64,000 nt of DNA from Dyella sp. 2HG41-7 (GTDB lineage Bacteria; Pseudomonadota; Gammaproteobacteria; Xanthomonadales; Rhodanobacteraceae). The notes under the pieces were generated by a model. The model did no database searches. It was not told where the DNA came from and saw only the letters and a program-made list of their open reading frames with translations. This document shows positions 26,113 through 38,213 of the stretch, piece after piece (position 1 is the stretch's first letter; each line of letters opens with the position of its first letter). Location of the stretch: NCBI RefSeq assembly GCF_021390675.1, contig NZ_JAJEJV010000004.1, positions 2,294,001 through 2,358,000 on the forward strand, in the 5' to 3' direction. The position numbers and the translations under genes are program-made.

Positions 26113-26808
26113 TTAATCGCGATGCGCCGCGTTGCGATCGCGTCCCGCGCCGAGTTTTCGATCCAACACGCCGAAGATTTTTTTGAACACGCGCGAAAAC
26201 TTGCCGCGCTTGGTTTTGCGCAGTTTTTCTTCTTCGCTGGTCAACCACGCAACTTGAATCACGCGACGCTCGCCTTCGTACGGCAAATGACCGTGGAAGG
26301 AATTGTCGCAGCGTTTGAAGACGGCGAATTCGCCGTACAAAGGTTTGAGCTCAGGCGCGACGACGTCGTCGATATCGTCGATACGCTTGAGAAAGCGCAG
26401 GCAGCCATCACTGGTGTCCGGCCACTGCGTGTTGAGGTAGAGCAGGGCGGTGGCTACCTTGGAGCGGCTGTCGGTATGGATGGTGCCGTGGCGCTTGTTG
26501 AGCGTGCGGCACAAGGTGATGAGCGTGGGATACTGGCCCAGGTTTTCGATTCCCAGGTAACGGCCGACCGCGCTAGCGAATTGCGGCGTGGTCAACTGGC
26601 GCACCAGCGCGTTGATCGACGGTCCACAGTCGACTTCGTCATAAGGGAAGAAACCGGCGCTGCTGTACTTGGGGAAATCGCGCTCCAGGTCGCTGCGTGC
26701 TTCGTCCGGCAATTGGCCGTGGGCAATCATGAACGGGAAGGGATCCTGACGGACATCCGTGTCAGGACGATCGAGCCGTGTGGGATCCAGCAGAACGGTC
26801 GCGTTCAT
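26113..26808 (-). CDS. 2-oxoglutarate/Fe(II)-dependent oxygenase family protein
   Basis: A 231-residue protein with the double-stranded beta-helix pattern of 2OG-Fe(II) oxygenases. The iron ligands are probably H111 and D113 (GTIHTDSRSK) and H172 or H174 (NSFHGHLP), and R181/R182 (ERRVIQVAW) would bind 2-oxoglutarate. This layout is that of the prolyl-4-hydroxylase-like group, often linked to surface polysaccharide or protein modification. The substrate is unknown. The C-terminal 40 residues are very basic (RKTKRGKFSRVFKK). It is on the opposite strand to carA, sharing the intergenic region. Confidence 0.75.
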   Translation of the reverse strand: MNATVLLDPTRLDRPDTDVRQDPFPFMIAHGQLPDEARSDLERDFPKYSSAGFFPYDEVDCGPSINALVRQLTTPQFASAVGRYLGIENLGQYPTLITLCRTLNKRHGTIHTDSRSKVATALLYLNTQWPDTSDGCLRFLKRIDDIDDVVAPELKPLYGEFAVFKRCDNSFHGHLPYEGERRVIQVAWLTSEEEKLRKTKRGKFSRVFKKIFGVLDRKLGAGRDRNAAHRD

Positions 26809-26966
26809 GAAGTTTCGCAGCTTTCCTAGCTAAGTTGCCGCCAGTCTAGCGCGAGCAGGCTGACCATGCTTCATGAAAGTCCCTGCGCTTGCGCACGCTT
26901 TTCGGGTGGACAGAAAGGCCCTCAACGCCTATCATTTCAACCCGCCCGAGACTTTCCATGACCTAA

Positions 26967-27001
26967 GGTCCACAAGCCTGCTTCGATGCGGCTTGCGGAC
27001 C
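26967..27001 (+). promoter_or_regulatory. long hairpin in the carA leader
   Basis: GGTCCACAAGCC (26967-26978) pairs with GGCTTGCGGACC (26990-27001) except for one A-C mismatch, around an 11-base loop. It ends 27 bases before the carA start. An ATG at 26873 opens a frame that runs through the hairpin into carA. Position suggests leader control of carAB, for example attenuation; the T-run after the hairpin is weak. Confidence 0.45.
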
Positions 27002-27028
27002 TTGCTGTACCTAAAAAGGCGGTCCTCC

Positions 27029-28156
27029 ATGCCTCATCCCGCTCTGCTTGCCCTCGAAGACGGCAGCGTGTTCCACGGCTACGCCGTCGGCGCGACTGGC
27101 GAAACAGTTGGCGAGGTGGTTTTCAATACGGCAATGACTGGCTACCAGGAGATCCTCACCGATCCCTCCTACGCCCGCCAGATTGTCACGCTCACCTATC
27201 CCCATATCGGCAACACCGGCTGCAACGAGGTGGACGCCGAGTCCTCCGCGGTGCATACGGCCGGTCTGATCGTTCGCGATGTGCCGCGCCTCGCCAGTAA
27301 CTGGCGCAGCACCGAAAGCCTGCCCGATTACCTCAAGCGTCACGGCATCGTCGCCGTCGCCGGCATCGATACGCGTCGGCTGACCCGCATCCTGCGCGAT
27401 AAGGGTGCGCAGAATGGCTGCATCGTTGCCGGCGAGTCGATCAACCTCGACGCCGCGCTCGCCAAGGCGCGCGCCTTTCCCGGCTTGAACGGCATGGACC
27501 TGGCCAAGGTGGTCAGCGTCACCAAGCCGTACAACTGGAACGAGGGCGTTTACGATCTCGATCGCACGCTCTTCAACGAGACAGACAAGCGCTTCAACGT
27601 CGTCGCGTACGACTTCGGCGTGAAACGCAACATTCTTCGCCTGCTGGCGGAGCGCGGCTGCGAAATCACGGTCGTGCCGGCGCAGACGTCTGCTGCCGAC
27701 GTGCTGGCGATGAAGCCGGACGGTGTGTTCCTTTCCAACGGCCCCGGCGATCCGGCCGCGTGCGATTACGCCATCGCCGCGACGCGCGAATTCCTCGCTG
27801 CCGAGATTCCGCTGTTCGGCATCTGCCTGGGTCACCAGATCATGGGCGCCGCGGTCGGTGCGAAAACCTTGAAGATGAAGTTCGGCCATCACGGCGCGAA
27901 CCATCCCGTGAAAGACCACGACGACGGTCGCGTGCTGATCACCTCGCAGAATCACGGATTCGCGGTGGACGCCGCCACGCTGCCGTCCAACGTGCGCATC
28001 ACGCACACCTCGCTGTTCGACGGATCGCTGCAAGGCTTTGCCCTGACGGATCGTCCGGCCTTCTGCTTCCAGGGTCACCCCGAAGCCAGCCCGGGTCCGC
28101 ACGACATCCGTTATCTGTTCGAACGTTTCGCCAAGTTGATGCAGGAGTCCCGCTGA
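27029..28156 (+). CDS. carA: carbamoyl-phosphate synthase small subunit
   Basis: A 375-residue glutamine amidotransferase subunit that supplies ammonia to CarB for carbamoyl phosphate in arginine and pyrimidine synthesis. The N-terminal domain starts [15 protein letters not shown] and includes [15 protein letters not shown]. The class I GATase domain has the nucleophile Cys in [11 protein letters not shown], the SNGPGDP motif, and the His/Glu of [11 protein letters not shown]. The ATG at 27029 gives normal family length; the longer frame from 26873 adds 52 unlikely residues. carB starts one base after its stop. Confidence 0.97.
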   Translation: MPHPALLALEDGSVFHGYAVGATGETVGEVVFNTAMTGYQEILTDPSYARQIVTLTYPHIGNTGCNEVDAESSAVHTAGLIVRDVPRLASNWRSTESLPDYLKRHGIVAVAGIDTRRLTRILRDKGAQNGCIVAGESINLDAALAKARAFPGLNGMDLAKVVSVTKPYNWNEGVYDLDRTLFNETDKRFNVVAYDFGVKRNILRLLAERGCEITVVPAQTSAADVLAMKPDGVFLSNGPGDPAACDYAIAATREFLAAEIPLFGICLGHQIMGAAVGAKTLKMKFGHHGANHPVKDHDDGRVLITSQNHGFAVDAATLPSNVRITHTSLFDGSLQGFALTDRPAFCFQGHPEASPGPHDIRYLFERFAKLMQESR

Positions 28157-28157
28157 G

Positions 28158-31100
28158 ATGCCAAAACGTCACGACATCAAGAGCATCCTGATCATCGGCG
28201 CCGGCCCGATCGTGATCGGTCAGGCCTGCGAGTTCGACTACTCCGGCGCGCAGGCTTGCAAAGCGCTGAAGGAAGAGGGTTACCGGGTCATCCTGGTGAA
28301 CTCCAACCCCGCCACCATCATGACCGACCCCAACATGGCGGACGCGGTCTATATCGAGCCGATCAACTGGCAGACGGTGGAACGCATCATTGCCAAGGAG
28401 CGCCCGGATGCGGTGCTGCCGACGATGGGCGGCCAGACCGGCCTCAATTGCGCGCTGGATCTCGCCGATCATGGCGTGCTTGAGAAGTACGGCGTCGAAC
28501 TGATTGGCGCATCGCGCGAAGCGATTCGCATGGCCGAAGACCGCGAGTTGTTCCGCGTGGCGATGTCCGAAATCGGACTGGAATGCCCGAAGGCTGCAGT
28601 TGCGCGCACGTTCGAACAAGCCGTAGAAATTCAGGCTACCGTCGGTTACCCGACCATCATCCGACCCAGCTTCACGCTTGGCGGTTCCGGTGGCGGTATC
28701 GCCTATAACCGCGAAGAATTCGAAGAGATCGTCAAGCGCGGTCTCGAACTTTCGCCGGTGCACGAAGTGCTGGTGGAAGAATCGGTGCTCGGCTGGAAGG
28801 AATTCGAGATGGAAGTGGTCCGCGACAAAGCGGACAACTGCATCATCGTGTGTTCGATCGAAAACCTCGATCCGATGGGTGTGCACACCGGCGACTCGAT
28901 TACCGTCGCGCCGGCGCAGACGCTCACCGACAAGGAATACCAGCGTCTGCGCGATGCATCCATCGCCGTGCTGCGCAAGATCGGCGTGGATACCGGCGGC
29001 TCCAACGTGCAGTTCGGCGTGAATGCCGAAACCGGTCGCGTGGTGGTGATCGAGATGAATCCGCGCGTGTCGCGTTCGTCGGCGCTGGCGTCGAAAGCCA
29101 CCGGCTTTCCGATTGCCAAGATCGCCGCGAAGCTCGCCGTCGGTTACACGCTGGACGAATTGAAGAACGACATTACCGGCGGCCTTACGCCGGCGTCGTT
29201 CGAACCGACCATCGATTACGTCGTCACCAAGATTCCGCGATTCGCGTTCGAGAAATTCCCGCAGGCCGACGCGCGTCTCACCACGCAGATGAAGTCGGTG
29301 GGCGAGGTGATGGCGATCGGTCGCAGCTTCCACGAATCGCTGCAGAAAGCGCTGCGCGGTTTGGAGATCGGCAAGACCGGTCTCAATCCCACCAATCTCG
29401 ATATCAGCACGGAAGCCGGTCTGGCGACGCTCAAGCGCGAATTGCGCGAGCCGCGTCCGGATCGCGTGTTCCATCTCGCCGATGCATTCCGCGCTGGTTT
29501 GACGCTGGAAGAAGTGCACGACCTGAGCCGTGTCGACCCGTGGTTCCTGGCGGCGTTCGAAGACATTGTCGTCACGGAAAACGAAGTGCGCGAGCAAGGC
29601 CTCACTGCGCTCGATGCGTCGCGCATGCGCGATCTGAAGCGCCTCGGTTTCTCCGACGCGCGGCTTGCGGAGCTGGCCGGCACCGACGAGGCGGCGATTC
29701 GTCATCTGCGCCGCACGATGGGCGTGCGTCCGGTGTACAAGCGCGTGGATTCCTGCGCGGCTGAATTCGCTACAACGACGGCCTACATGTACTCGACCTA
29801 CGAGGAAGAGTGCGAAGCCAACCCCACCAATCGCAACAAGATTATGGTGCTGGGCGGCGGTCCGAATCGTATCGGTCAAGGCATCGAATTCGATTACTGC
29901 TGCGTGCACGCCGCTTTGGCGCTGCGCGAAGACGGTTTCGAGACCATCATGGTCAATTGCAACCCGGAAACCGTTTCTACTGACTACGACACGTCCGACC
30001 GCTTGTACTTCGAGCCGCTGACGCTGGAAGATGTGCTGGAAATCGTCGATCTCGAAAAGCCCAAGGGCGTGATCGTGCAATACGGCGGCCAGACGCCGCT
30101 GAAGCTTGCGCGCGCGTTGGAAGCGGCCGGTGCGCCGATTATCGGCACGACGCCGGATTCCATCGATCTGGCCGAAGATCGCGAACGCTTCCAGCAAATG
30201 ATCAACAAGCTGGGCCTCACGCAGCCGCCGAATCGCACCGCGCGCAACGCGGACGAAGCCTTGGCGCTGGCGCGCGAGATCGGTTATCCGTTGGTGGTGC
30301 GTCCGAGCTACGTGCTAGGCGGCCGCGCGATGGAAGTGGTGTACGACGACGCGGATCTGTCGCGCTACATCCGCGAAGCGGTGCAGGTGTCGAACGATTC
30401 GCCGGTACTGCTCGATCGCTTCCTCGATCATGCGGTGGAAGTGGACGTCGACGTCATCGCCGATCACGAAGGCAATGTGCTGGTCGGCGGCATCATGGAG
30501 CATATCGAGGAAGCCGGCGTTCACTCGGGCGATTCGTCCTGCTCGCTGCCGCCTTATTCGCTGACACCAGCTGTGCAGAACGAGCTGCGTCGTCAGGTCG
30601 CCTTGATGGCGAAAGAACTGAAAGTGATCGGCCTGATGAATACGCAGTTTGCGATTCAGGGCGACACAGTGTTTATTCTGGAAGTGAATCCGCGTGCCTC
30701 GCGCACGGTGCCGTTCGTCTCTAAGGCGACTGGCGTGGCGCTCGCGAAAATTGCCGCGCGTTGCATGGCCGGAAGCACCTTGACGGAGCAGGGCGCGACG
30801 CGCGAAGTGATTCCGAGCTATTACTCAGTGAAGGAAGCGATTTTCCCCTTCCTGAAGTTCCAGAACGTCGATCCGATCCTCGGTCCGGAAATGCGTTCCA
30901 CTGGCGAAGTGATGGGCGTAGGTCGCAGCTTCGGCGCCGCATTTGCGCGCGGTCACGATGCCGCCGGCATCAAGACGCCACCGAAAGGCAAAGTGTTCGT
31001 GTCGGTGCGCGATGCCGACAAAGATCGCCTGTTGCCTGTCGCCGTGGATATCGCCGCGCGTGGGTTCACGTTGGTCGCGACGTCCGGTACGGCCAGCTAT

Positions 31101-31385
31101 CTCACTTCGCATGGCGTGATCTGTGAGCGCATCAACAAGGTGCTTGAAGGTCGTCCGCATATTGTCGACCTGATCAAGAACGGCGAGATTGTCTACATCG
31201 TCAACACTACCGAAGGTAAGCAGGCGATTTCCGACTCGTTCTCGATTCGACGCGAAGCCCTGCAGCATCGCGTGACGTATTCCACGACGGTGGCGGGCGC
31301 GCGCGCGCTGGTGCATTCGCTGGATTACCACGACAACGGCGAAGTACACAGCCTGCAAGAACTTCACAAGGAGCTAAGCGCATGA
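28158..31385 (+). CDS. carB: carbamoyl-phosphate synthase large subunit
   Basis: A 1075-residue enzyme that phosphorylates bicarbonate and carbamate. Two homologous ATP-grasp halves are evident, each beginning with a GxGPxxIGQxxEFDY motif ([18 protein letters not shown] near residue 15 and [16 protein letters not shown] near 565). Each also has a FIxEVNPRxSR-type metal site ([30 protein letters not shown]). The C-terminal MGS-like allosteric domain starts near [15 protein letters not shown]. Length is normal. It is coupled to carA in front, and its stop overlaps the greA start. Confidence 0.98.
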   Translation: MPKRHDIKSILIIGAGPIVIGQACEFDYSGAQACKALKEEGYRVILVNSNPATIMTDPNMADAVYIEPINWQTVERIIAKERPDAVLPTMGGQTGLNCALDLADHGVLEKYGVELIGASREAIRMAEDRELFRVAMSEIGLECPKAAVARTFEQAVEIQATVGYPTIIRPSFTLGGSGGGIAYNREEFEEIVKRGLELSPVHEVLVEESVLGWKEFEMEVVRDKADNCIIVCSIENLDPMGVHTGDSITVAPAQTLTDKEYQRLRDASIAVLRKIGVDTGGSNVQFGVNAETGRVVVIEMNPRVSRSSALASKATGFPIAKIAAKLAVGYTLDELKNDITGGLTPASFEPTIDYVVTKIPRFAFEKFPQADARLTTQMKSVGEVMAIGRSFHESLQKALRGLEIGKTGLNPTNLDISTEAGLATLKRELREPRPDRVFHLADAFRAGLTLEEVHDLSRVDPWFLAAFEDIVVTENEVREQGLTALDASRMRDLKRLGFSDARLAELAGTDEAAIRHLRRTMGVRPVYKRVDSCAAEFATTTAYMYSTYEEECEANPTNRNKIMVLGGGPNRIGQGIEFDYCCVHAALALREDGFETIMVNCNPETVSTDYDTSDRLYFEPLTLEDVLEIVDLEKPKGVIVQYGGQTPLKLARALEAAGAPIIGTTPDSIDLAEDRERFQQMINKLGLTQPPNRTARNADEALALAREIGYPLVVRPSYVLGGRAMEVVYDDADLSRYIREAVQVSNDSPVLLDRFLDHAVEVDVDVIADHEGNVLVGGIMEHIEEAGVHSGDSSCSLPPYSLTPAVQNELRRQVALMAKELKVIGLMNTQFAIQGDTVFILEVNPRASRTVPFVSKATGVALAKIAARCMAGSTLTEQGATREVIPSYYSVKEAIFPFLKFQNVDPILGPEMRSTGEVMGVGRSFGAAFARGHDAAGIKTPPKGKVFVSVRDADKDRLLPVAVDIAARGFTLVATSGTASYLTSHGVICERINKVLEGRPHIVDLIKNGEIVYIVNTTEGKQAISDSFSIRREALQHRVTYSTTVAGARALVHSLDYHDNGEVHSLQELHKELSA

Positions 31386-31858
31386 GTCGAGCGCCCATTA
31401 CCAAGGTCGGTTCGGAGCGCCTGCGCGGCGAATTGGAGCGCTTGAAGTTCGTCGAGCGTCCCAAGATCATCGCCGCCATCGCCGAAGCGCGCGCGCATGG
31501 CGATCTGAAGGAAAACGCCGAGTACCACGCGGCGCGCGAACAGCAAAGCTTTATCGAGGGCCGTATTGCCGAGTTGGAAGCGGCCTTGTCGACGGCGGAA
31601 GTGATCGACGTGTCGCGCCTGAGCGCCGGCAACAAGGTCGTATTCGGGGCCACGGTGGACCTTGAAGACGAAGACAGCGGCGAGTCGGTGACGTATCAGA
31701 TCGTTGGCGATCTGGAGGCGGATATTAAGCAACGCTTGATCGCCGTGTCCTCGCCGATTGCACGCGCGTTGATCGGCAAAAGCGCCGGTGACAGTTTTGA
31801 GTTCAAGGCGCCTAATGGCGTGAAACGTTACGAAATTACGGGCGTCAGTTACCAATAA
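31382..31858 (+). CDS. greA: transcription elongation factor GreA
   Basis: A 158-residue factor that rescues backtracked RNA polymerase by stimulating transcript cleavage. The N-terminal coiled coil carries the acidic tip D41 and E44 ([17 protein letters not shown]), and the C-terminal FKBP-like domain includes [11 protein letters not shown]-type sequence ([16 protein letters not shown]). The ATGA overlap with the carB stop makes it part of the carAB operon, as in related genomes. A strong terminator follows. Confidence 0.97.
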   Translation: MSRAPITKVGSERLRGELERLKFVERPKIIAAIAEARAHGDLKENAEYHAAREQQSFIEGRIAELEAALSTAEVIDVSRLSAGNKVVFGATVDLEDEDSGESVTYQIVGDLEADIKQRLIAVSSPIARALIGKSAGDSFEFKAPNGVKRYEITGVSYQ

Positions 31859-31901
31859 TTACGGCGCCTCAGATCGCGAGGCGCTTGTAAGCATGCATGC
31901 C

Positions 31902-31928
31902 GGGCTTCCTGTTGGAAGCCCTTTTTTT
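31902..31928 (+). terminator. rho-independent terminator of the carA-carB-greA operon
   Basis: GGGCTTCC (31902-31909), loop TGTT, GGAAGCCC (31914-31921), then seven T. The T-run overlaps the stop codon of the convergent chemotaxis receptor gene (TTA at 31927-31929 on the plus strand). Confidence 0.95.
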
Positions 31929-33273
31929 ATGTGGTCACGGCGCTGTTTGCGCGCAAACGTTCGATCGCTACATTGACGTGCGAAATATCCGTGGTCTGCG
32001 AGTCGGCTGCATTCGCGATTTGCCCAACGCGTTCGTTCACCTGCATGGTTGATGTCACGATGTTGCGCATCGCTTCGCCGGCTTGGCGCGCGCGGTGGCT
32101 GCCTTGAGCCAGCGAATCGATGGCGTTCTGGATCAATTCGCGAATATCCCGCGCCGACTGCGCACTGCGTTGCGAGAGGGCGCGCACTTCTTGCGCCACA
32201 ACGCCAAAGCCCTTGCCTTGTTCGCCCGCATGCGCCGCTTCGACGGCGGCATTGAGCGCCAGGATATTGGTTTGGAAGGCGATCGAATCCATCACACCGA
32301 TGATTTCGGCCATGCTTTGCGCGCGATCGTTGATATCGCTGATCGTGCCCACCAATTCGCTCACCATCGTGCCGCCCGTGCTCGCGCTGCTGCTTGCCTC
32401 GTTCGCTAGACGGCTTGCACGTTGCGCCTCGCCTGCAATAGCCGGAACCGATCTGGAAAGCGAACCCAACGCGGCTTGCAACGCCTGTACGGCGCGGGTT
32501 TGTTCGGTGACGTCGGTGGCATATTTGACGATCTTGAAGGGACGTCCATCCTGGTCGAAGATCGGGTTGTAGCTCGCCTGAATCCACACTTCCGAGCCGT
32601 CCTTGCGCACTCGGCAATATAAGCCGGCGTTGTATTCGCCGTCGCGCATGCGCGACCAGAATTGACGGTACTCGTCGCTCTCGCGCGTGGCATTGTCGAC
32701 AAACATGCGGTGATGATGGCCGACGATTTCTTCGCGCTGGTAACCGAGCGTCTGCAGAAAATTGTCGTTGGCATCGAGGATGATGCCGTTAAGGTCGAAG
32801 CTGATTACGGCTTGCGCGCGATCGATCGCGGCGAGACGGCCTTCCATGTCGGCGGCCTGCAGACGTTCGCCGGTGACGTCGATGGCGTGCTTGACGACTT
32901 TGAACGGTTTACCGCTTCGATCGAGAATGGGGCTATAGCTGCCTTGTATCCAAACATCGCGGCCGCCTTTGGCGACGCGCTTGTACTGGCCGGTGTATTG
33001 CTCGCCGGAGCGCAGACGTTCCCAGAATTTTGCATAGCCAGCGCTCTCGCGTTCGGCCGGGTCGACGAACATGCGGTGATGTTTTCCGACGACTTCGTCG
33101 CGCGTATAGCCCATGGTGCGCAAGAAGTTGTCATTCGCTTCGAGAATCGTGCCATCGAGCTTGAACTCGATAATGGCTTGCGCCTTGTGCAACGCATCGA
33201 CCTGCGCTTGAAGATCCAAGCGAGAGTGGTTGACGCGACGACTTTTGCTAAACAAGCTGCGCAGACGTTTCAT
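31927..33273 (-). CDS. soluble methyl-accepting chemotaxis-type receptor with two PAS domains
   Basis: A 448-residue cytoplasmic receptor without membrane helices. Two tandem PAS/PAC units occupy about 20-140 and 142-262. They are near-duplicates: [20 protein letters not shown] and [20 protein letters not shown], each ending in VVKHAIDVT or IVKYATDVT. The C-terminal MCP signalling domain has the hairpin tip [20 protein letters not shown] and [19 protein letters not shown]. The architecture resembles BdlA, a biofilm-dispersal regulator, and Aer-like redox sensors; PAS ligands are not predictable. The ATG at 33273 ([13 protein letters not shown]) has GGAACGGG upstream, and the longer frame from 33402 is unlikely. 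No che genes are nearby. Confidence 0.9.
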   Translation of the reverse strand: MKRLRSLFSKSRRVNHSRLDLQAQVDALHKAQAIIEFKLDGTILEANDNFLRTMGYTRDEVVGKHHRMFVDPAERESAGYAKFWERLRSGEQYTGQYKRVAKGGRDVWIQGSYSPILDRSGKPFKVVKHAIDVTGERLQAADMEGRLAAIDRAQAVISFDLNGIILDANDNFLQTLGYQREEIVGHHHRMFVDNATRESDEYRQFWSRMRDGEYNAGLYCRVRKDGSEVWIQASYNPIFDQDGRPFKIVKYATDVTEQTRAVQALQAALGSLSRSVPAIAGEAQRASRLANEASSSASTGGTMVSELVGTISDINDRAQSMAEIIGVMDSIAFQTNILALNAAVEAAHAGEQGKGFGVVAQEVRALSQRSAQSARDIRELIQNAIDSLAQGSHRARQAGEAMRNIVTSTMQVNERVGQIANAADSQTTDISHVNVAIERLRANSAVTT

Positions 33274-33484
33274 GGTGCCCGTTCCGGTGGCGACGATGTC
33301 GAATCGAACGTACCGACTGGCGCGATTCAGTACAGATGAATGATCTTCATGGCACCGATTGCGACTCCGAATCAGCCGTGTCGTTACGGGTTTCATCGGC
33401 ACAACGGAGAGTGGACTTAAGGCGTCACCGCGTCTCGCCAGGCTTTCTGAGCATCGACCTTGGGCGGATCGACTACGCCAGACA

Positions 33485-33550
33485 TGAAAAAACCGCCTTT
33501 CGGCGGCTCGTCATGCAGATAAAAAAAGCCGCTACGGGAGCGGCTTTTTT
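33485..33550 (-). terminator. two tandem intrinsic terminators after rpmJ
   Basis: On the minus strand the first is AGCCGCT-type: AAAAAAGCCGCT (33522-33533) pairs with AGCGGCTTTTTT (33539-33550), ending in a T-run. The second is CCGCC-GAAA-GGCGG followed by TTTTTT (about 33506 to 33487). Two good terminators in a row close the rpmJ transcript before it reaches the receptor gene. Confidence 0.85.
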
Positions 33551-33569
33551 CACGTATTCGCGAAAACGA

Positions 33570-33695
33570 TCAACGCTGGCGCGCTTTGAAACGCGGGTTG
33601 CTCTTGCAGATCACGAACACTTTGCCGCGACGGCGCACAACCTTGCAGTCACGGTGCCGCTGCTTGGCGGACTTCAAAGAGGAAAGCACCTTCAC
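33570..33695 (-). CDS. rpmJ: 50S ribosomal protein L36, zinc-independent (YkgO-like) form
   Basis: A 41-residue ribosomal protein. The translation begins [18 protein letters not shown] and ends [11 protein letters not shown]. It starts with GTG at 33693-33695, preceded by TAGGAG at the right spacing, and stops with TGA at 33570-33572. It matches the C-minus (YkgO) type of L36: only Cys17 and Cys30 remain of the zinc-ribbon ligands seen in the classical form. The gene lies alone, not in the spc operon, as is usual for this type. Confidence 0.95.
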   Translation of the reverse strand: MKVLSSLKSAKQRHRDCKVVRRRGKVFVICKSNPRFKARQR

Positions 33696-33758
33696 GGCAG
33701 GCTCCTAGAACGAAATGAATCACGGAAAGCGCGCAAGTATAACGATTTGAATCACTTA

Positions 33759-34670
33759 TCACAAGCCCAGCGCGGCTTTGGCGTCGGCCGCCGTTTCCAG
33801 GAACTGCAGCACCACCGGCGAAGGATTTTCCGCCCGACTGGCGACGGCCAGCAAGAGGTAGGCATCGGGGTCGGCCAGCGGCACATAGCTCACGCCGGGC
33901 AGCTTCACCGCCTGCATGCTGGCCGGGACCAGGGAAAGGCCGATGCCAGCCGACACCAGGGCGACCAGGCCGTTGATCTGCTGCGCATGTTGCCGAATCA
34001 CGGGGTGAAAGCCCGCCTTCGACGCCAGCCGGACCAGCCGGTCGTAGAGCGTCGCCGCCAATTCGCGGGGTTGGATCACGAAGGGATCGCCCGCTACTTC
34101 GCCGAGCTCCACGCTTGATCTTCCTGCTAGGCGGTGATTTTCGGGCATGGCCAGCAGTAGGGGTTCGCGATCGATCACGTCGAGGCGGATCGCGTAGGCA
34201 TCGTCTTCATGGGTGGGCACATCGCGCACGAAGCCGACATCGATCTGCCCGTTACGCAGGGCGACGAATTGTGGCTCGGTGTACATCTCGGTCAGCCAGA
34301 CACGCACATTGGGCGCGTTTTGGCCGAGCCGGAGCAACGTTTGGGGCAGGGCAGGATGGAATGATACCGATACGGTGTAGGCGAGCTTAAGTTGCCCGCT
34401 GAAGCCAGCGGCGGCTTCGGCAACCTGGGCGCGGGCATCGTCGGCCATCGCGAGGATCTGGCGAGCCTGCTCAAGAAATAGCCTGCCTGGAGCGGTGAGA
34501 GCGACATTGCGTTTGTCGCGTTCCAGCAGCTTGACGCCCAGCTCCTGCTCCAGCGCCTGGATTTGCTGAGAAAGCGGTGGCTGAGAGAGATGCAGGCGCT
34601 GCGCGGCGCGGGTGAAGCTCAGTTCTTCCGCGACGGCGACGAAATAGCGAAGTTGGCGAAAATCAAACAT
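33759..34670 (-). CDS. LysR-family transcriptional regulator
   Basis: A 303-residue regulator. The N-terminal helix-turn-helix is typical (RQLRYFVAVAEELSFTRAAQRLHLSQPPLSQQI, described here by its positions 5-37). A linker leads to the periplasmic-binding-protein-like effector domain (about 90-295). The effector domain resembles those of the aromatic-degradation group (BenM/CatM/CbbR-like), but the ligand is unknown. Target genes may include itself or the upstream dienoyl-CoA reductase gene on the same strand. The AT-rich leader with palindromes is the likely operator. Confidence 0.93.
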   Translation of the reverse strand: MFDFRQLRYFVAVAEELSFTRAAQRLHLSQPPLSQQIQALEQELGVKLLERDKRNVALTAPGRLFLEQARQILAMADDARAQVAEAAAGFSGQLKLAYTVSVSFHPALPQTLLRLGQNAPNVRVWLTEMYTEPQFVALRNGQIDVGFVRDVPTHEDDAYAIRLDVIDREPLLLAMPENHRLAGRSSVELGEVAGDPFVIQPRELAATLYDRLVRLASKAGFHPVIRQHAQQINGLVALVSAGIGLSLVPASMQAVKLPGVSYVPLADPDAYLLLAVASRAENPSPVVLQFLETAADAKAALGL

Positions 34671-34902
34671 ATATGATTTTCAAATAAGTGGGGCTCTAAA
34701 TATATATTTGATTCTGTATCGGGTCGATCATAATATAGGCCCTGTCGCACCACTGACCCCCTCCCCCCGAGTGGTGCTGACCCTCGCCCCGCAGCGACGC
34801 TACCCCCGCGGTATTTCGGCCTCCCTCCCCAGAGCCACTACCGACGCGTCGCTAGCGGGGCGCTTCCTTTCTTGATCCCCGGCAATGCTTTACGGAACTT
34901 TC
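34671..34902. promoter_or_regulatory. AT-rich promoter/operator region of the LysR gene
   Basis: From 34671 to 34735 the composition drops sharply to A/T-rich with palindromes such as AAATATATATTT near 34697-34708 and ATATATGAT near the LysR start. These are plausible LysR-type T-N11-A operators and promoter elements. Further on, GCACCACT and AGTGGTGC (about 34748-34779) form an 8-bp hairpin that may end the fadH transcript. Confidence 0.4.
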
Positions 34903-37002
<2,100 letters not shown>

Positions 37003-37007
37003 CTATT

Positions 37008-37313
37008 TCAGTCGAGCAATTGTTGTACCAAGGCGATGTATTGACGCATGGCTTCGTCCTGCGACATGCCCTTCAAACGCGCCCAGGCTTCCTGTTTGGC
37101 GGTGCCGATAAAGTCAAAGAAGCCAGGCTGACAACCGTGCACGTCGCCCTCCATGCCTTGCTTGTAAAGCGCGTAAAGGCTCAACAGCGTGTCGTTGTCG
37201 GGCCGCTCGTGCACATGCCGCACATCTTGCGCGGCTTGGGTGAACTGATGATGGAGCTCGTTCATGGAGAGCGGCTGGTATTCAGTGGCGATGGAGCGAG
37301 AGCTGTTGAGCAT
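37008..37313 (-). CDS. acyl-CoA-binding protein
   Basis: A small ACBP-fold protein of about 85-101 residues that binds long-chain acyl-CoA. The four-helix pattern is visible, with the ligand-binding LLSLYALYKQGMEGDV and the later GTAKQEAWARLKGMSQDEAM. The ATG at 37313 has GAGGT upstream; an internal ATG at 37265 (MNELHHQFTQAAQ) gives the usual family length and is a good alternative. ACBPs are common in eukaryotes but patchy in bacteria. It precedes fadH by about 80 bases on the same strand, so the two may form a unit handling acyl-CoA. Confidence 0.9.
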   Translation of the reverse strand: MLNSSRSIATEYQPLSMNELHHQFTQAAQDVRHVHERPDNDTLLSLYALYKQGMEGDVHGCQPGFFDFIGTAKQEAWARLKGMSQDEAMRQYIALVQQLLD

Positions 37314-37373
37314 GCGCTTAGTACCTCTGTAAACACGATAAGCTAAGCACTTCCCGTGCCATCAGGTTCGTCC

Positions 37374-38054
37374 ATGCAAACACGCCAGTCCGCGCCCGTA
37401 CTAACCATCGACGGACCCTCCGGATCAGGCAAAGGCACGATCAGCCGGCTGGTGGCGGAGCACCTCGGCTGGCGATTGCTGGATTCAGGAGCCCTGTACC
37501 GAGCAGTCGGTTACGCGGCGGGCATGGCTGGGCTGGATTTATCCGATGCCGAAGCCGTGACCCGCTGTGCCGAAACCACGAAGATCCAGTTTCGTGCGGT
37601 GCCACATGATGCCGAAACGCGCGTAATCGTCAATGGACACGATGCCACAGACGAGCTTCGGACTGAGACGGCTGGCGCCGCCGCGTCGGCGATCGCCTCG
37701 ATTCCAACGGTCAGACAGGCGCTTGTTGCCTTGCAGCTGAGCTTCCGCAAGTCACCCGGTTTGGTGGCCGACGGACGGGATATGGGGACCGTGATCTTCC
37801 CTGACGCCCCCTACAAGGTGTTCCTGACCGCCAGCGCGGCCGAAAGAGCCAAAAGGCGCTATAAGCAGTTGAAGGAAAAGGGGCTGAGCGTTACACTTGC
37901 TACTCTTCAGAGCGAAATTGAAGCGCGTGACGCCCGCGATGCATCGCGAGCTGTGGCGCCGCTCAAACCCGCCAGCGATGCGGTGCTAGTGGATACCACC
38001 GGCATGGGAATCGAGGATGTGGTCGCTAAAGTATTGGCCGTCGTGAAACCGTAA
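37374..38054 (+). CDS. cmk: cytidylate kinase
   Basis: A 226-residue nucleoside monophosphate kinase that phosphorylates CMP and dCMP. It has the P-loop GPSGSGKGT, the [15 protein letters not shown] segment, the [16 protein letters not shown] motif and the [12 protein letters not shown]. The ATG at 37374 is preferred over GTG 37356. The position before rpsA is the conserved cmk-rpsA-ihfB order. A hairpin with a short T-run follows. Confidence 0.96.
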   Translation: MQTRQSAPVLTIDGPSGSGKGTISRLVAEHLGWRLLDSGALYRAVGYAAGMAGLDLSDAEAVTRCAETTKIQFRAVPHDAETRVIVNGHDATDELRTETAGAAASAIASIPTVRQALVALQLSFRKSPGLVADGRDMGTVIFPDAPYKVFLTASAAERAKRRYKQLKEKGLSVTLATLQSEIEARDARDASRAVAPLKPASDAVLVDTTGMGIEDVVAKVLAVVKP

Positions 38055-38074
38055 AGGTTGCGGCGGCATTGGTG

Positions 38075-38098
38075 CTTCATGCCGCGGCATGAAGTTTT
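38075..38098 (+). terminator. hairpin with T-run after cmk
   Basis: CTTCATGC (38075-38082), loop CGCG, GCATGAAG (38087-38094), then TTTT. It lies about 20 bases past the cmk stop and precedes the rpsA leader. Confidence 0.65.
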
Positions 38099-38213
38099 GG
38101 TCAACGGTGTGAGGGCGTGTCCCGACCACCCATAACCGGTGGGCCTGCCCAATTGCGCAAATATCCGACGGCGCGCACGTGGGTGAGGGCCTTTTCTTAT
38201 TTCTGGAATCAAC

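Noticed and set aside
26873-27028. 52-residue N-terminal extension of CarA
   Set aside because: It exceeds family length and spans a leader hairpin; the ATG at 27029 has normal spacing and sequence.
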